This document shows, one piece after another, positions 10,873 to 20,973 of a DNA stretch of 64,000 nt. The DNA lies in NCBI GenBank assembly GCA_964017065.1, contig OZ024791.1, positions 8,535,322-8,599,321 on the forward strand. Reading direction: 5' to 3'. Position numbers and translations under genes: made by a program. The stretch's first letter is position 1, and every line of letters begins with the position of its first letter. Under the pieces are notes generated by a model. That model saw only the letters and a program-made list of their open reading frames with translations. It ran no database searches and was not told the origin of the DNA. This stretch comes from Haliclona indistincta (taxonomy: Eukaryota > Porifera > Demospongiae > Haplosclerida > Chalinidae).

Positions 10873-12200
10873 GGATCAATGGTGTACTACCATTTGTAGT
10901 AATGATAGTAGGATGTATGACAGGCATGCTGGTCAGTGGATATGTTACTATCAAGTACAATAACTCAGAACACCTTCAATACAATGAAAACTTGTAGGTA
11001 ACTGTCGGCATTCCTTACATTCAATGTATTGCTGCATGAATAGAATCAATATAACTCTTGTGAATATACTGAGCCATGGAGATGCCCTCTCTGCCATACT
11101 CTGGGGCTCTTTCCTTGGCACCCTCCTTCTCCTTGTGATGGTTCTAGTCCAACGTATTCTCTCATTCAAAGAATTTGTGATGGTACAATAATTAATTTTA
11201 CAGTGTAACAAAGCTCTTCTTATTGCAGGCCTGGATAGAAGGGGTTAAAGATATGACGGAACCAATGTTGATTCTCCTGTTATCATTTGCATTTGGCTAC
11301 GTTATTGAGGTGAGTCAGTGAAGTGCATAATGGCGGTTATAGAGAGGTTATTGTAGGATGTACAGGCAAGCAACTTCATTGCTCAGGGACTAAGAGGAGG
11401 ACTCCCTCCCGAGTATATCCCTGCAATTACCACTATAATTGGATACATTATAACGTATGCAGTGGGAGCGGTAAGCGCAGTGCCTTGACATAAATTTTAC
11501 ATTTTTGTTTACTCACACACATGCAGGCATTTGGAGGTTTAGGCATCTTGTTCCCACTCATTATCCCCATTGTATGTCAGCTCACTCCTGGCGAGGACAA
11601 CAGCAACACACTGAGAATACAGACTGCAGCTGCAATACTGTCATCAACAGTGTTTGGAACATGTACGGTAGATGTATAGACTTAATAACACTCTCTTCTT
11701 TATACACCCCACAGTGATGTCTCCCATGGCACCACATACTATCCTTGTCAAGGCCTCCACAGGATGTGAAATCAGTTCTCATCTAAAAACCACTTCAGTA
11801 AATGCATTTTTTCTTTCTATCTTAAAATTATTTTCTTCTCTCTCTCTTTTTCTAGCTGTATGTTCTACTGGTGGGTGGTCTTGCTGTGTTGCTAGGTGCT
11901 CTACCAGTAGGTGCAGGCTGGTACCCATGGTATGCAGGCTGGATCCTGATGCTAGCTGTTCTGATACTGGTCTTTGTGGTCTTCTCATCTGGGCACTCCA
12001 CATCATCTCGCTCTCTCTGTAGAATAGGGTAGGTTGGTTGGGAGGGTAACTGCTATCAACAATAATGTGTGTGTAGGTGTCCCTGTGTGTTCTCACTGGT
12101 TGATAAGCTACTCCATTCATTGAGAGGTGTGGGAGAGACACTGACACAACGCTGCTTCAAGAGATCTAGACCACAATTACAGATACAAGGAACAATGTAA
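8833..12200 (+). CDS. NhaC-type Na+/H+ antiporter family protein, copy 2 (multi-exon)
   Basis: Nearly base-for-base duplicate of copy 1, with the same exon-intron layout. The signal peptide starts MWVSCLLLTVAVLLGAASS, then the same ectodomain, IFFDDFVSTLVIG and GILFPLIIPIVCQLT segments, and a stop at 12198-12200 after ...GTM. Coding differences from copy 1 are scattered and mostly silent or conservative. One intron (10664-10872) has gained a (CT)n run of about 70 bp where copy 1 has about 18 bp, plus a local duplication of gagtgagactctattata. No stop or frameshift was found in the assembled exons, so it is judged intact. Its upstream glycosyltransferase partner, by contrast, is broken. Confidence 0.78.
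10799..10868. repeat. (CT)n microsatellite at an intron 3' end
   Basis: About 34 CT units immediately before the acceptor gatag|GATCAATGG of NhaC copy 2. The same intron of copy 1 (5376-5393) holds only about 9 units. Confidence 0.95.
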
Positions 12201-12223
12201 AATATATAAGTTTTAATAAAAAA

Positions 12224-12538
12224 CTAAAAAGTGTAGAGATGACTCTTGCAAAAGTAAAGGAACAAGAAGGGATGATGCTTGCAAAAGTAAAGGAACAAGA
12301 TGGAATAATGCTTGCAAATGTAAAAGTCCCAAGTATCCCTACATTAGCGGCTTGAAGGAGGACGCAGTCTAATGAAGTAATTGACGGTTTTAAAGAGGAC
12401 TTCGCATTTTTTGCAGGTCATTGCAGCAAGCCGCTGATTTAGGGATACTTGGGACTTTTACATTTACAAGCATTATTCTGCAAGCATCATCCCATCTTGT
12501 TCCTTTACTTTTGCAAGAGTCATCTCTACACTTTTTAG
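12224..12538. mobile_element. Foldback MITE-like element, copy 2 (unexpanded)
   Basis: Same family as the element at 6749 and in the same place, directly behind an NhaC 3' end. Termini ctaaaaagtgtagagatgac and gtcatctctacactttttag are inverted complements. The left arm carries only two tgcttgcaaaagtaaagg-type units. The core ggcttgaaggaggacgcagt ... gcagcaagccgctgatttag is intact. Confidence 0.8.
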
Positions 12539-13411
12539 TCTGGTCTTCACGCAATATAGTAGTATGCAGACATGTTGCATGTCCACTTGTACTGTATTAT
12601 CTATGATTTAGATAACTGCTACTGAAACTGAATTAGATTCCAAAATCACATATATGTGTGTGTACAAAAAACGCGGTTGTTTACTGCCTTACTGCTCGAA
12701 GATTGTCATGAAATAGCTCTCAACAGGTTGGTAGTTGAATATTTATTCTTTGAAAGACGCCCGCGAAGTCGAGATAGTCTCCTGTCGCTTGCTATGGCCA
12801 TGAACACTGTTTGCGCATTAATATTATTCATGAGTTACAAGCAAAATATTATGCGAACACTGTATCAAGACGAAACGCGCTACAATGGCGCAAAGACAAG
12901 TAACAGAGGCGTCAAGGACTGTTCTTCTGCAGCAATCTTAAAGCTAAGTTCAGATGTAAAGTGGCTAGGCAGCAGCGACCACAAAGCACATCGTTGAATT
13001 TTCGAGTTTCTGCGTCAACTTTTGTCCCAGCCTTGCCAGAGAAACAAGAAAAAACACCGCCAATCGATTCTACATCCAGCGGAGGACCATTCCTAGTCTG
13101 CAGATGTCCTGATAAGCTAGCGCCGAGAAATGACACGATATGTTAAAACTCAAAGGCGATCCCGCGCCTTCTTCGAGCCATAAATCTCAAACTAATTCTT
13201 TTTCGACAATATTTTTAGTCACTGGCCCTGCCCATGCCTTTGTAGAACCGAGAAAACCTGGTCACACGGTCCGCTGAATAGAGCTGATCGAAAACTTTGA
13301 CGCAGAAAAAGTCCACCAGTACCGAGTCTCCAGTAAACCGCGAGCCAACCACAGCTTCATACATGCGAGGCCGCCCACGCAGAGGCCACATGATGATACT
13401 GTTGTATTGCA
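12539..13411. other. Glycosyltransferase promoter relic followed by unassigned sequence
   Basis: 12539-12640 resembles the sequence upstream of the glycosyltransferase copies (ctatgatttagataactgct, compare 17581). Similarity stops near 12641 and resumes about 1.4 kb later, at about 14058, in front of the copy at 14119. The intervening part up to 13411 shows no recognisable gene; its short open frames have no family resemblance. Confidence 0.5.
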
Positions 13412-14010
13412 TTAACCCTTTAACCCCTAATGTCGCCTTTTGGCGACATACATACTTCAGACACCATAACTTTATCAAAAAGTGTTAAAATATCCCAAAA
13501 TTAAGCCAAATTGAAGAATACAAATAACCGCAAAAAATTGACCGGTTTTCGGCGCGCCCCCTGCGCTAAACGTTATGGCGACGGCATTTCTATGGCTTCA
13601 GTGCAAAATTCACAACATTTTAGGAAAAACAAAATGGCTGCCAAGAAAATTGGGACATTTTATGGCTTCAGGGTGCTCGGAAACACATTTTTGGACATTC
13701 TCTATGATCTGGGCTACATTTTGCACTCACCAAAACCACTGCTATTTGTGTGTACTTTTCAGCAGCCAGCCCCAAAGTACTAACTTTGAGCAAAATTTGA
13801 CGAGGTCGTTGCACTTTATCGGCTTCACTTTCGAAGTGGGAGGGGCATATTGACCGACTTGAGTGTGAGCAATTGCGGCTACTCACTGGGGTAAAAGGAC
13901 GCAAATTTGAGACCAGTAGCTCAAAAGACACACGAGATATTCACGAGAGAAGTGGTCAGCATTTACGAGGTTAAAATTTCAGCTGGATAATTTAGTAATT
14001 AAAGGGTTAA
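13412..14010. mobile_element. piggyBac-like non-autonomous element with TTAA ends, copy 1
   Basis: Bounded by TTAA on both sides, with terminal inverted repeats CCCTTTAA... / ...TTAAAGGG. TTAA target duplication and CCC-starting ends are typical of piggyBac elements. A perfect hairpin gtcgcc-tttt-ggcgac lies near one end. The total length is 599 bp, exactly the length of the inverted-orientation copy at 35024-35622. No transposase domain is encoded; a ~90-codon open frame appears in both copies but looks like nothing known. Confidence 0.75.
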
Positions 14011-14118
14011 AGACACTATAGCGCACAGGGTATGTGTTCTAAGAACTCTAGTTATATTACAGTGTCTCGCTGCTATATAGCTGCTACTATATTATTAGAT
14101 CACATAAAGTTCCACAAC

Positions 14119-15464
14119 ATGGCACTGATGAGTGCAACCCGCAGAGTCGTAAAATTCGTTGCTTGTGTCCTAGTCGCCATTAGCCTGTGTCTGTTACTTA
14201 TACTGAACAATACCGATCTACTATCCAGTGGAGAACTGACAGATAGACAAATCATCGAGTCATCACCGCAAGCACACTTGACACCACCATTACTCGGACC
14301 CTCGTGTCAAACCACTGTGCCTGACAGGATAAAATCATGGATTGGAAATGGACTCGTCACGACTGTCAATCCTCCAGTTAAAGCTAACTGCCAGCAGCTG
14401 AAGGCAGGGAATCGCACAGAGCAGGAGATAGTGCTGGGCAAACTGAAGAATTGATCCAACAAGGAGACTATTGATGAGTTTTATACTAAAGCCAAGAACT
14501 GCTCTTATGTGAGAGATCTGTTATCAAGGGATAATTTCTACATATCAGACACTGAGAAAAACCTTCCACTGGCATATGTGATTATGTTCCACAACAGCCC
14601 TCAACAGATAATGCGACTACTGAGAGTGATATATCGACTCTACTGTCTCCATCCTGATGGTAAAGCCGACAAGAATCTAATACATGTATTCAGAAAACTA
14701 GCCTCTTGCTTTGATAAAATTGTTATTCCTGACAGCTTAGTTAAGGTTACTTGGGGGCACATCAGTATGGTTGATGCTCAGTTGAAGTGTCTTCGATATT
14801 TAACTTACAACTACCAACCTGTACAGTGGAAATACGCTAACATCTTGTGTGGCAAAGAACTACCATTTAACAGCAACAGAGTAATGGTCGATACACTCAG
14901 TAAACTGAATGGAGATTCTGTTGTCAATGCTCATAGACTGACAGACATGAAGTTTTTACTAAGATTTGGACTACACTTCATAGCACGGAATGGAAGTTTG
15001 TATCCAGTGGCTCCACGATGGAGAAGAGTGCCGTTTGGAATGAAACTGTATAAATCATATAACTACATCAGTGCTTCAAGAAAGTTTGTTGAATTCCTAC
15101 TCACCAGCCCGCGAGTACGAGCCCTCCATCGCTACATGTCCACAGCTCTAGAGCCTGATGAAGAATTCTTTGCTACAGCTTATATGCTGCCTGAAGCACC
15201 AAAGACTCGCATTGTAGATGTAGATGAAGTGCAGTATGTGAAGACATTTTTTGCTCCAGAATTCCCTTTGAATCTAAAATGTACTGGCACTGTTGTATTC
15301 TCAATATTCGTGATCTTCCTCTTCTTCACGAGTACAAGAGAGGGAAAAGCACGATATTCTTCTACAACAAATACTTTTTAGAGTATGATCATGTAGTGAT
15401 GGACTGCATGGAGCAAAGAATAGTGGAGCAGAATAAACTAGAGTATAAGAGAGACTGTAACTGA
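14119..15464 (+). pseudogene. GT14 glycosyltransferase copy with nonsense, deletion and frameshift
   Basis: The natural start MALMSATRRVVKFVACVLVA includes the signal anchor. The tryptophan codon of KLKNW is TGA (14452-14454), ending the product at 140 residues. Downstream, 9 bp are missing (RPHNVYC becomes RLYC, around 14637). A 13-bp deletion after LKCTG (around 15289) throws the C-terminal ~60 residues into another frame. The rest is very close to the copy at 19518. Three independent lesions make this a decayed copy. Confidence 0.88.
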
Positions 15465-15563
15465 CATCCTAAATACACAATCTTCCAGACTAATAATTCA
15501 TTTTGTGGGTCGCTAATAATTCTTCCCTACACATGCACCTTACTAATCCCTACACACTAACAA

Positions 15564-16032
15564 CAAGTAAAGTGAAAAAGCTTTAATAAAAACTGGAAGT
15601 GTAGGCCTAGGGATGGCTCTTGAAAAAGGAAAGAACAAGATGGGATGATGCTTGCAAAAGTAAAGGAACAAGATGGAATAATGCTTGCAAATGTTAAAAG
15701 TCCCAAGTATCCCTACATCAGCGGCTTGCTGCGATGACATGCAACTGACAAATGCGGAATCCTCTTCCTATACCTTTTACAACCATCAACTTCATCGGAC
15801 TGCACCCTCCAAACACAGATACCTCTAGTTATTTACAACCGTCAATTACTTCATCGGACTTTGTCCTCCTTCAAGCTGCTGATGTAGGGATACTTGAGAC
15901 CTTTACATTTGCAACCATTATTCCATCTTGTTCTTTACTTTTGCAAGCATCATCCCATCTTGTTCCTTTCCTTTTTCAAGAGTCATCCCTACATTTTTCT
16001 GTCTTTTTATTGAAGCTTTTTTACTTTACTTG
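15564..16032. mobile_element. Foldback MITE-like element, copy 3
   Basis: Termini caagtaaagtgaaaaagctt and aagcttttttactttacttg are inverted complements (one mismatch). Internal arms match the 6.7 and 12.2 kb elements (gatgggatgatgcttgcaaa; cccaagtatccctacatcag; gggatacttgagacc). The centre contains units around 'catcggactgcaccctccaa' that are further repeated in copy 4. It lies about 100 bp after the broken glycosyltransferase copy. Confidence 0.78.
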
Positions 16033-16572
16033 TTTCTATTACTTTTTTGATCACTATCAGTTTGAACTTATTAGTTGTATTCTGTGTTAATTAGCTTTTA
16101 TTTCATTTTTACAACTCTGTGAGCAGCAGTTACTAGTCTAGCAGATGTGAAGGTGCACAGCCTCTTGAGAGTAAGGAGTATGGTTTAAATGTTTAATGTT
16201 ATCAATCACAAGAACAATCATTCAATGAAAGGTTTAAGAGGTTAAGGACGCAGACATCAAAATATCAAGTCCAGGTATGATTTGACAACATGATAGTCGC
16301 TACTGAGTACTGTAATGGATGAAGACTAACACATGATGGTGCAAGCCTAAATAGTAGGAGCACGCCTAGTAGAAACTGTTCATGTCATTTTCACACTCAC
16401 AGAAGCTTCTAGTCCTTTACAACTTACGCTGTGTGGTGTAGGAACCTTACTGCATGTGCGCCGCCGGTCAGCTAGAACTTAATTGTTCACGTCTGGGTAT
16501 GTCAGCTTTAACCCGCCATCTGAAGCTTTAACGAACAGATCAGTGTTACTTAGGGTATAGTACTGCTCTAGA
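16033..16572. repeat. Duplicated flank shared with 18308-18812
   Basis: Gapped but clear similarity to the sequence to the right of MITE copy 4, for example acaactctgtgagcagc, tactgtaatggatgaagact and gttcacgtctggg. Element plus flank therefore form a ~1 kb repeated block occurring twice, 2.2 kb apart. No coding capacity is recognised. Confidence 0.7.
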
Positions 16573-16640
16573 CAAATAAACTAGAATATAAGAGAGACTG
16601 TAACTGACTTCCTATACAACCAGTGATAATTGTCACCTGG
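16573..16640 (+). pseudogene. Relic of a GT14 glycosyltransferase 3' end
   Basis: The bases aaactagaatataagagaga followed by ctgtaactgacttcctatac reproduce the last codons (KLEYKRDCN, stop) and the 3' flank (accagtgataattgtcacct) of the glycosyltransferase genes. Nothing upstream of it belongs to that gene: the ~1 kb repeated block abuts it directly. It marks a further copy whose body has been lost. Confidence 0.75.
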
Positions 16641-17636
16641 GATGGGGACTGCCACCTTTACCCCACCCTTACCTTTTTTAGTTTTTGAAGTACAGAGAGA
16701 TGAAGATAGAGAATTGGTTGGCAAAAATATTCACCCAAGAAAGCACCATCGCGATCAAATCATTCTTGAGCATCAGTCGATTAACAATGTAAAGAAATTG
16801 CGGCTGTGGCGCACAAACTCTGGCTGCAATATGCACAAATGTTTGTCCAATCACTATAACAGAATACAAGTTGTTTCAGGCATTTTTCAGTAGATTGTTC
16901 TGGAATCTAAACAATGCACACATGTCAGCAATTAATACATCAGAATAAACTCATTCCTTGTTTAAAAAATTTCATAATTAAAAAAATTATTGGGGCAAGC
17001 CTACAGTGTTCCACACGAAGAGAGGGAATAATTGTGTGTTCAATATTTTGCTTGAATCTTATGCTTTATATGGCTTCTCTTCAGATGACACTCACGTGAC
17101 AGAAATTTGAAAGACAGGCAGCCATTTGGAAAAACACGTTAGGGGAGCGAATCTCAGGGACTACTGGTAGTTAAGCTCTGTTATCGCTGCATTGAAGCTT
17201 TCACCTCGGATGCTTATCTGTTGGCAGCGGGATTGGTCCCAATCAGTGCTACATCGGCGGCAGAGAGCAAAAGTTAACCGTTCACGACGAGCCTAGCCTG
17301 CCCTAACGTTGGGGAAGTCCAGTTCTAGGCCTACTGGTAGTTAAGCTCTAAACTTCATGACTGCAATGCTAAAACATTAGTCATGAAAGTAAATCTCACC
17401 TAGCGCCTCTAGAAGCATATACAGCGACAAGCGCGACTTCACTCTGCCAGAAAGCAGGTTTTTGGCGGCCATTTTGTTAGTTAATTATTATTATTATTAT
17501 TGTTGCTATTGACGTGACGTCATACATTCCTAACATTAAATTCCTAGTGCGCGGACACGTTGCATATCTACACTGATCTACTATGATTTAGATAACAGCT
17601 ACTGAAACTGAATTAGATCACATAAAGTTCCACAAC
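16641..17636. other. No gene seen; ends in a glycosyltransferase promoter region
   Basis: No recognisable coding sequence. A phrase of the type ctactggtagttaagctct occurs twice (17160-17180 and 17330-17350), indicating a local duplication. The last ~100 bp (from about 17540) match the upstream region of the other glycosyltransferase copies (gatcacataaagttccacaa just before ATG). Confidence 0.45.
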
Positions 17637-17718
17637 ATGGCGCTGATTTGTGCGACCCGCAGAGTCGTAAAATTCGTTGCTTGTGTCCTAGTCGCCATTA
17701 GCCTGTGTCTATTATTTA
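17637..17718 (+). pseudogene. 5' fragment of a GT14 glycosyltransferase interrupted by an insertion
   Basis: ATG at 17637 opens MALICATRRVVKFVACVLVA and the signal anchor, then homology stops at 17718, exactly where the inverted-repeat end of MITE copy 4 (caagtaaag...) begins. The continuation of the gene, from the codons for ILNDTDLL onward, is found at 19524. The reading frame runs into the element and stops after a few codons. Confidence 0.85.
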
Positions 17719-18307
17719 CAAGTAAAGTAAAAAAGCTTTAATAAAAAAACTGAAAAGTGTAGGGATGACTCTTAAAAAAGGAAAGGAACAAGATGGGATG
17801 ATGCTTGCAAAAGTAAAGGAACAAGATGGAATAATGCTTGCAAATGTAAAAGTCCCAAGTATCCCTACATCAGCGGCTTGTTGCGACAACGTGCAACTGA
17901 CAATTGCGGAATCCTCTTCCTATACATTTACAACCATCAATTAGTTCATCGGACTGCGTCCTCCAAACACAGCTACCTGCAGCATATTTACAACAGTCAA
18001 CTACTTCATCGGACTGCGTCCTCCTAAACACAGACACCTCTAGTTATTTACAACCGTCAAGTACTTCATCGGACTGCGTCCTCCAAACACAGATACCTCT
18101 AGTTATTTAGAACCGTCAATTACGTCATCGGACTGCGTCCTCCTTCAAGCCGCTGATGTAGGGATACTTGGGACTTTTACATTTGCAAGCATTATTCCAT
18201 CTTGTTCCTTTACTTTTGCAAGCATCATCCCATCTTGTTCCTTTCCTTTTTTAAGAGTCATCCCTACACTTTTCAGTTTTTTTATTAAAGCTTTTTTACT
18301 TTACTTG
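17719..18307. mobile_element. Foldback MITE-like element, copy 4 (expanded centre), inside a gene
   Basis: Termini caagtaaagtaaaaaagctt and aagcttttttactttacttg are perfect inverted complements. Internal arms are as in the other copies. The centre has about four ~58-bp repeats (ttcatcggactgcgtcctcc ... acagatacctctagttattt), so here the loop rather than the arm has been amplified. The left terminus coincides with the break in the glycosyltransferase gene. Confidence 0.82.
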
Positions 18308-18812
18308 TTCCTGTTACTTTTTTGATCACTACCAGTTTGAACTTATTCTATGTTAGATGTTATTTCATTTTGACAACTCTGTGAGCAGCGCACTGAGTTA
18401 CTAGTCTAGCATGCAGATGTGAACGTGCACGGGTCTTGAGAGTAAGGAGTGTGGTCTAAAATAATCATTTAATATTACCAATCATTCAATGAAAGGTTTA
18501 AAATATCAAGTCCATGTATGACAGATTTGACAACATGATACTTGTTAGTACTGTAATGGATGAAGACTGACTAATACTGACACTGAATTGGACCACGCCT
18601 AGTAGAATCTTGTTGATGCCAATATCACACTCACAGTGGCTTCTAGTCCTTACGCTGCGTGGTGTAGGAACCTTTCTGTGCGTAGGTAAGCGGCGCCGGT
18701 ACAGTACTCAGCCCCGGCGGTTCACGTCTGGGCATGTCAGTTTTAACCAGCCATCTAAAGCTTTAACAAACAGATCAATGTTACTTAGAGTATAGTACAG
18801 CTCTAGACAAAT
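18308..18812. repeat. Duplicated flank shared with 16033-16572
   Basis: Right-hand partner of the ~1 kb repeated block (tgtgagcagcgcactgagtt, gtactgtaatggatgaagac, gttcacgtctggg, tctagacaaat). It is part of the 1.8 kb insertion that splits the glycosyltransferase gene. Confidence 0.7.
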
Positions 18813-19499
18813 TTCATACCTCTGGCTTGCGCGCTCAAGCGTCCAGACCAGAGACAAACGAAGTATCCATCGAGATAGCTGCAAAGCTGATGTGGGCGGA
18901 GTCAATAATAAGTAGCGACAATAGGGTTAATTATTTAATGGCGTCTTCAGTCCAAAACGGTCTAAAAACCATGTTTTTCAAGGATTACTCGCTTCTGGTA
19001 GTGTTTAATGCCTATCTAAGACGTAAGTGCACTATTCCAGGTATATACACGTGCAATTGTGAAGGTTTGGTAGTGATTCGTTCACTCAGGACAGCGTCAG
19101 GCTTACTGAAAGAAGAAAGAAGAAAGAAGAAGAAAGAAGAAGAAGATGAACAATTCGCGTGGGCGGCGATTTCTGTTTACCACTTTAGAAACGTCTGCCC
19201 GCTTCGCCAAAGGTATTTCCATGCTCAGAACAATCGCCTGATCAATCCTAGATGTCTGGAATCTCGATAAACGCTACAACAGCCAAGATCTGCAACGACC
19301 TCCCTGAGAGTCGCCATCTTGATTTTCGTCGACAAGCAAGCAGTCCCGGCGACTTTCTTAGACTTCCTACAAGCGCTCGCACTTCAGATTCCCTTAGAGA
19401 TAGTGAAAATGCAGTAGAAATGTATAACAGTAGAGATATGTGCGAAAACTCATTTTCACACATGAGTAGCCGCCATCTTAGTTCGAGGTCATCCCTACA
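18813..19499. other. Rest of the insertion, no gene recognised
   Basis: Contains an imperfect GAA/AAG run at about 19110-19146 and no convincing coding sequence. It ends against a 24-bp perfect palindrome (19500-19523) centred on gccgatcggc, right at the point where the glycosyltransferase coding sequence resumes. Confidence 0.5.
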
Positions 19500-19517
19500 T
19501 ATCATTGCCGATCGGCA

Positions 19518-20810
19518 ATGATAATACTGAACGATACCGATCTACTATCCAGTGGAGAACTGACAGATAGCCAAATCATCGAGTCATCACCGCAAGCACA
19601 CTGGACACCACCATTACTCGGTCCCTCGTGCCAAACCACTGTGCCCGACGGGATAAAATCATGGATTGGAAATGGACTCGTCACGACTGTCAATCCTCCA
19701 GTTAAAGCTAACTGCCAGCAGCTGAAGGCAGGGAATCGCACAGAGCAGGAGATAGTGCTGGGCAAACTGAAGAATTGGACCAACAGTGAGACTATTGATG
19801 AGTTTTATACTAAAGCCAAGAACTGCTCTTATGTGAGAGATCTGTTATCAAGGGATAATTTCTACATATCAGACACTGAGAGAAACTTTCCACTGGCGTA
19901 TGTGATTATGTTCCACAACAGTCCTCAACAGATAATGCGACTACTGAGGGTGATATATCGACCACACAATGTCTACTGTCTCCATCCTGATGGTAAAGCC
20001 GACAAGAATCTAATACATGTATTCAGAAAACTAGCCTCTTGCTTTGATAAAATTGTTATTCCTGACAGCTTAGTTAAGGTTACTTGGGGGCACATCAGTA
20101 TGGTTGATGCTCAGTTGAAGTGTCTTCGATATTTAACTTCTAACTACCAACATGTACAGTGGAAATACGCTAACATCTTGTGTGGCAAAGAACTACCATT
20201 TAACAGCAACAGAGTAATGGTCGATACACTCAGTAAACTGAATGGAGATTCTGTTGTCAATGCTCATAGACTGACAGACATGAAGTTTTTACTAAGATTT
20301 GGACTACACTTCATATCACGGAATGGAGCTATGTATCCAGTGGCTCCACGATGGAGAAGAGTGCCGTTTGGAATGAAACTGTATAAATCATATAACTATA
20401 TCAGTGCTTCAAGAAAGTTTGTTGAATTCCTACTCACCAGCCCGCGAGTACGAGCCCTCCATCGCTACATGTCCACAGCTCTAGAGCCTGATGAAGAATT
20501 CTTTGCTACAGCTTATATGCTGCCTGAAGCACCAAAGACTCGCATTGTAGATGTAGATGAAGTGCAGTATGTGAAGACATTTTTTGCTCCAGAATTCCCT
20601 TTGAATCTAAAATGTACTGGCAAGTCAGTTCATCACTGTTGTATTCTCAACATTCGTGATCTTCCTCTTCTTCACGAGTACATGAGAGGGAAACGCACGA
20701 TATTCTTCTACAACAAATACTTTTTAGAGTATGATCATGTAGTGATGGACTGCATGGAGCAAAGAATAGTGGAGCAGAATAAACTAGAGTATAAGAGAGA
20801 CTGTAACTGA
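19518..20810 (+). CDS. GT14 glycosyltransferase, catalytic part without membrane anchor
   Basis: An open frame of 430 residues starts MIILNDTDLLSSGELT and then matches the complete family member at 1955 to the end (...NKLEYKRDCN). The original N-terminus and signal anchor are 1.8 kb upstream (17637-17718), separated by the MITE-containing insertion. The ATG used here lies within a palindrome at the insertion edge, so it is a fortuitous start. Without the anchor the protein would not be expected to reach the Golgi. Splicing across the insertion is conceivable (a CAA|gtaaag donor-like site exists at the left junction) but no good acceptor is visible. Treat it as a probable recent pseudogene with a fully open catalytic domain. 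Confidence 0.7.
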   Translation: MIILNDTDLLSSGELTDSQIIESSPQAHWTPPLLGPSCQTTVPDGIKSWIGNGLVTTVNPPVKANCQQLKAGNRTEQEIVLGKLKNWTNSETIDEFYTKAKNCSYVRDLLSRDNFYISDTERNFPLAYVIMFHNSPQQIMRLLRVIYRPHNVYCLHPDGKADKNLIHVFRKLASCFDKIVIPDSLVKVTWGHISMVDAQLKCLRYLTSNYQHVQWKYANILCGKELPFNSNRVMVDTLSKLNGDSVVNAHRLTDMKFLLRFGLHFISRNGAMYPVAPRWRRVPFGMKLYKSYNYISASRKFVEFLLTSPRVRALHRYMSTALEPDEEFFATAYMLPEAPKTRIVDVDEVQYVKTFFAPEFPLNLKCTGKSVHHCCILNIRDLPLLHEYMRGKRTIFFYNKYFLEYDHVVMDCMEQRIVEQNKLEYKRDCN

Positions 20811-20973
20811 CTTCCTACATACATACACAAACTTCCAGGGTTGTGACCTCACTAATATTTCATTTTGTGGTTTATGTCTTTTAAGTATTTAAATTTCCCG
20901 CTAAAAACCACAACAGTTAAGTCTGTAGTTGCGACTTGTTGTGGTGACCCCTAGTCACAACTTAACCGTTTGT
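20811..20973. other. Degenerate intergenic spacer of the cassette
   Basis: Resembles the spacer between glycosyltransferase and NhaC genes at 3330-3441 (tttaaatttcccgctaaaaacc), with an additional palindromic run around cacaacagttaag...gacttgttgtggtgac. Confidence 0.5.

Noticed and set aside
13511..13853. ~90-codon open frame conserved in both TTAA elements (also 35251-35523)
   Set aside because: Conserved only because the elements are near-identical; no transposase or other domain; ends inside the element.
19079..19150. Lys/Glu-rich coding segment
   Set aside because: Product of an imperfect GAA repeat in the insertion that splits the glycosyltransferase gene.
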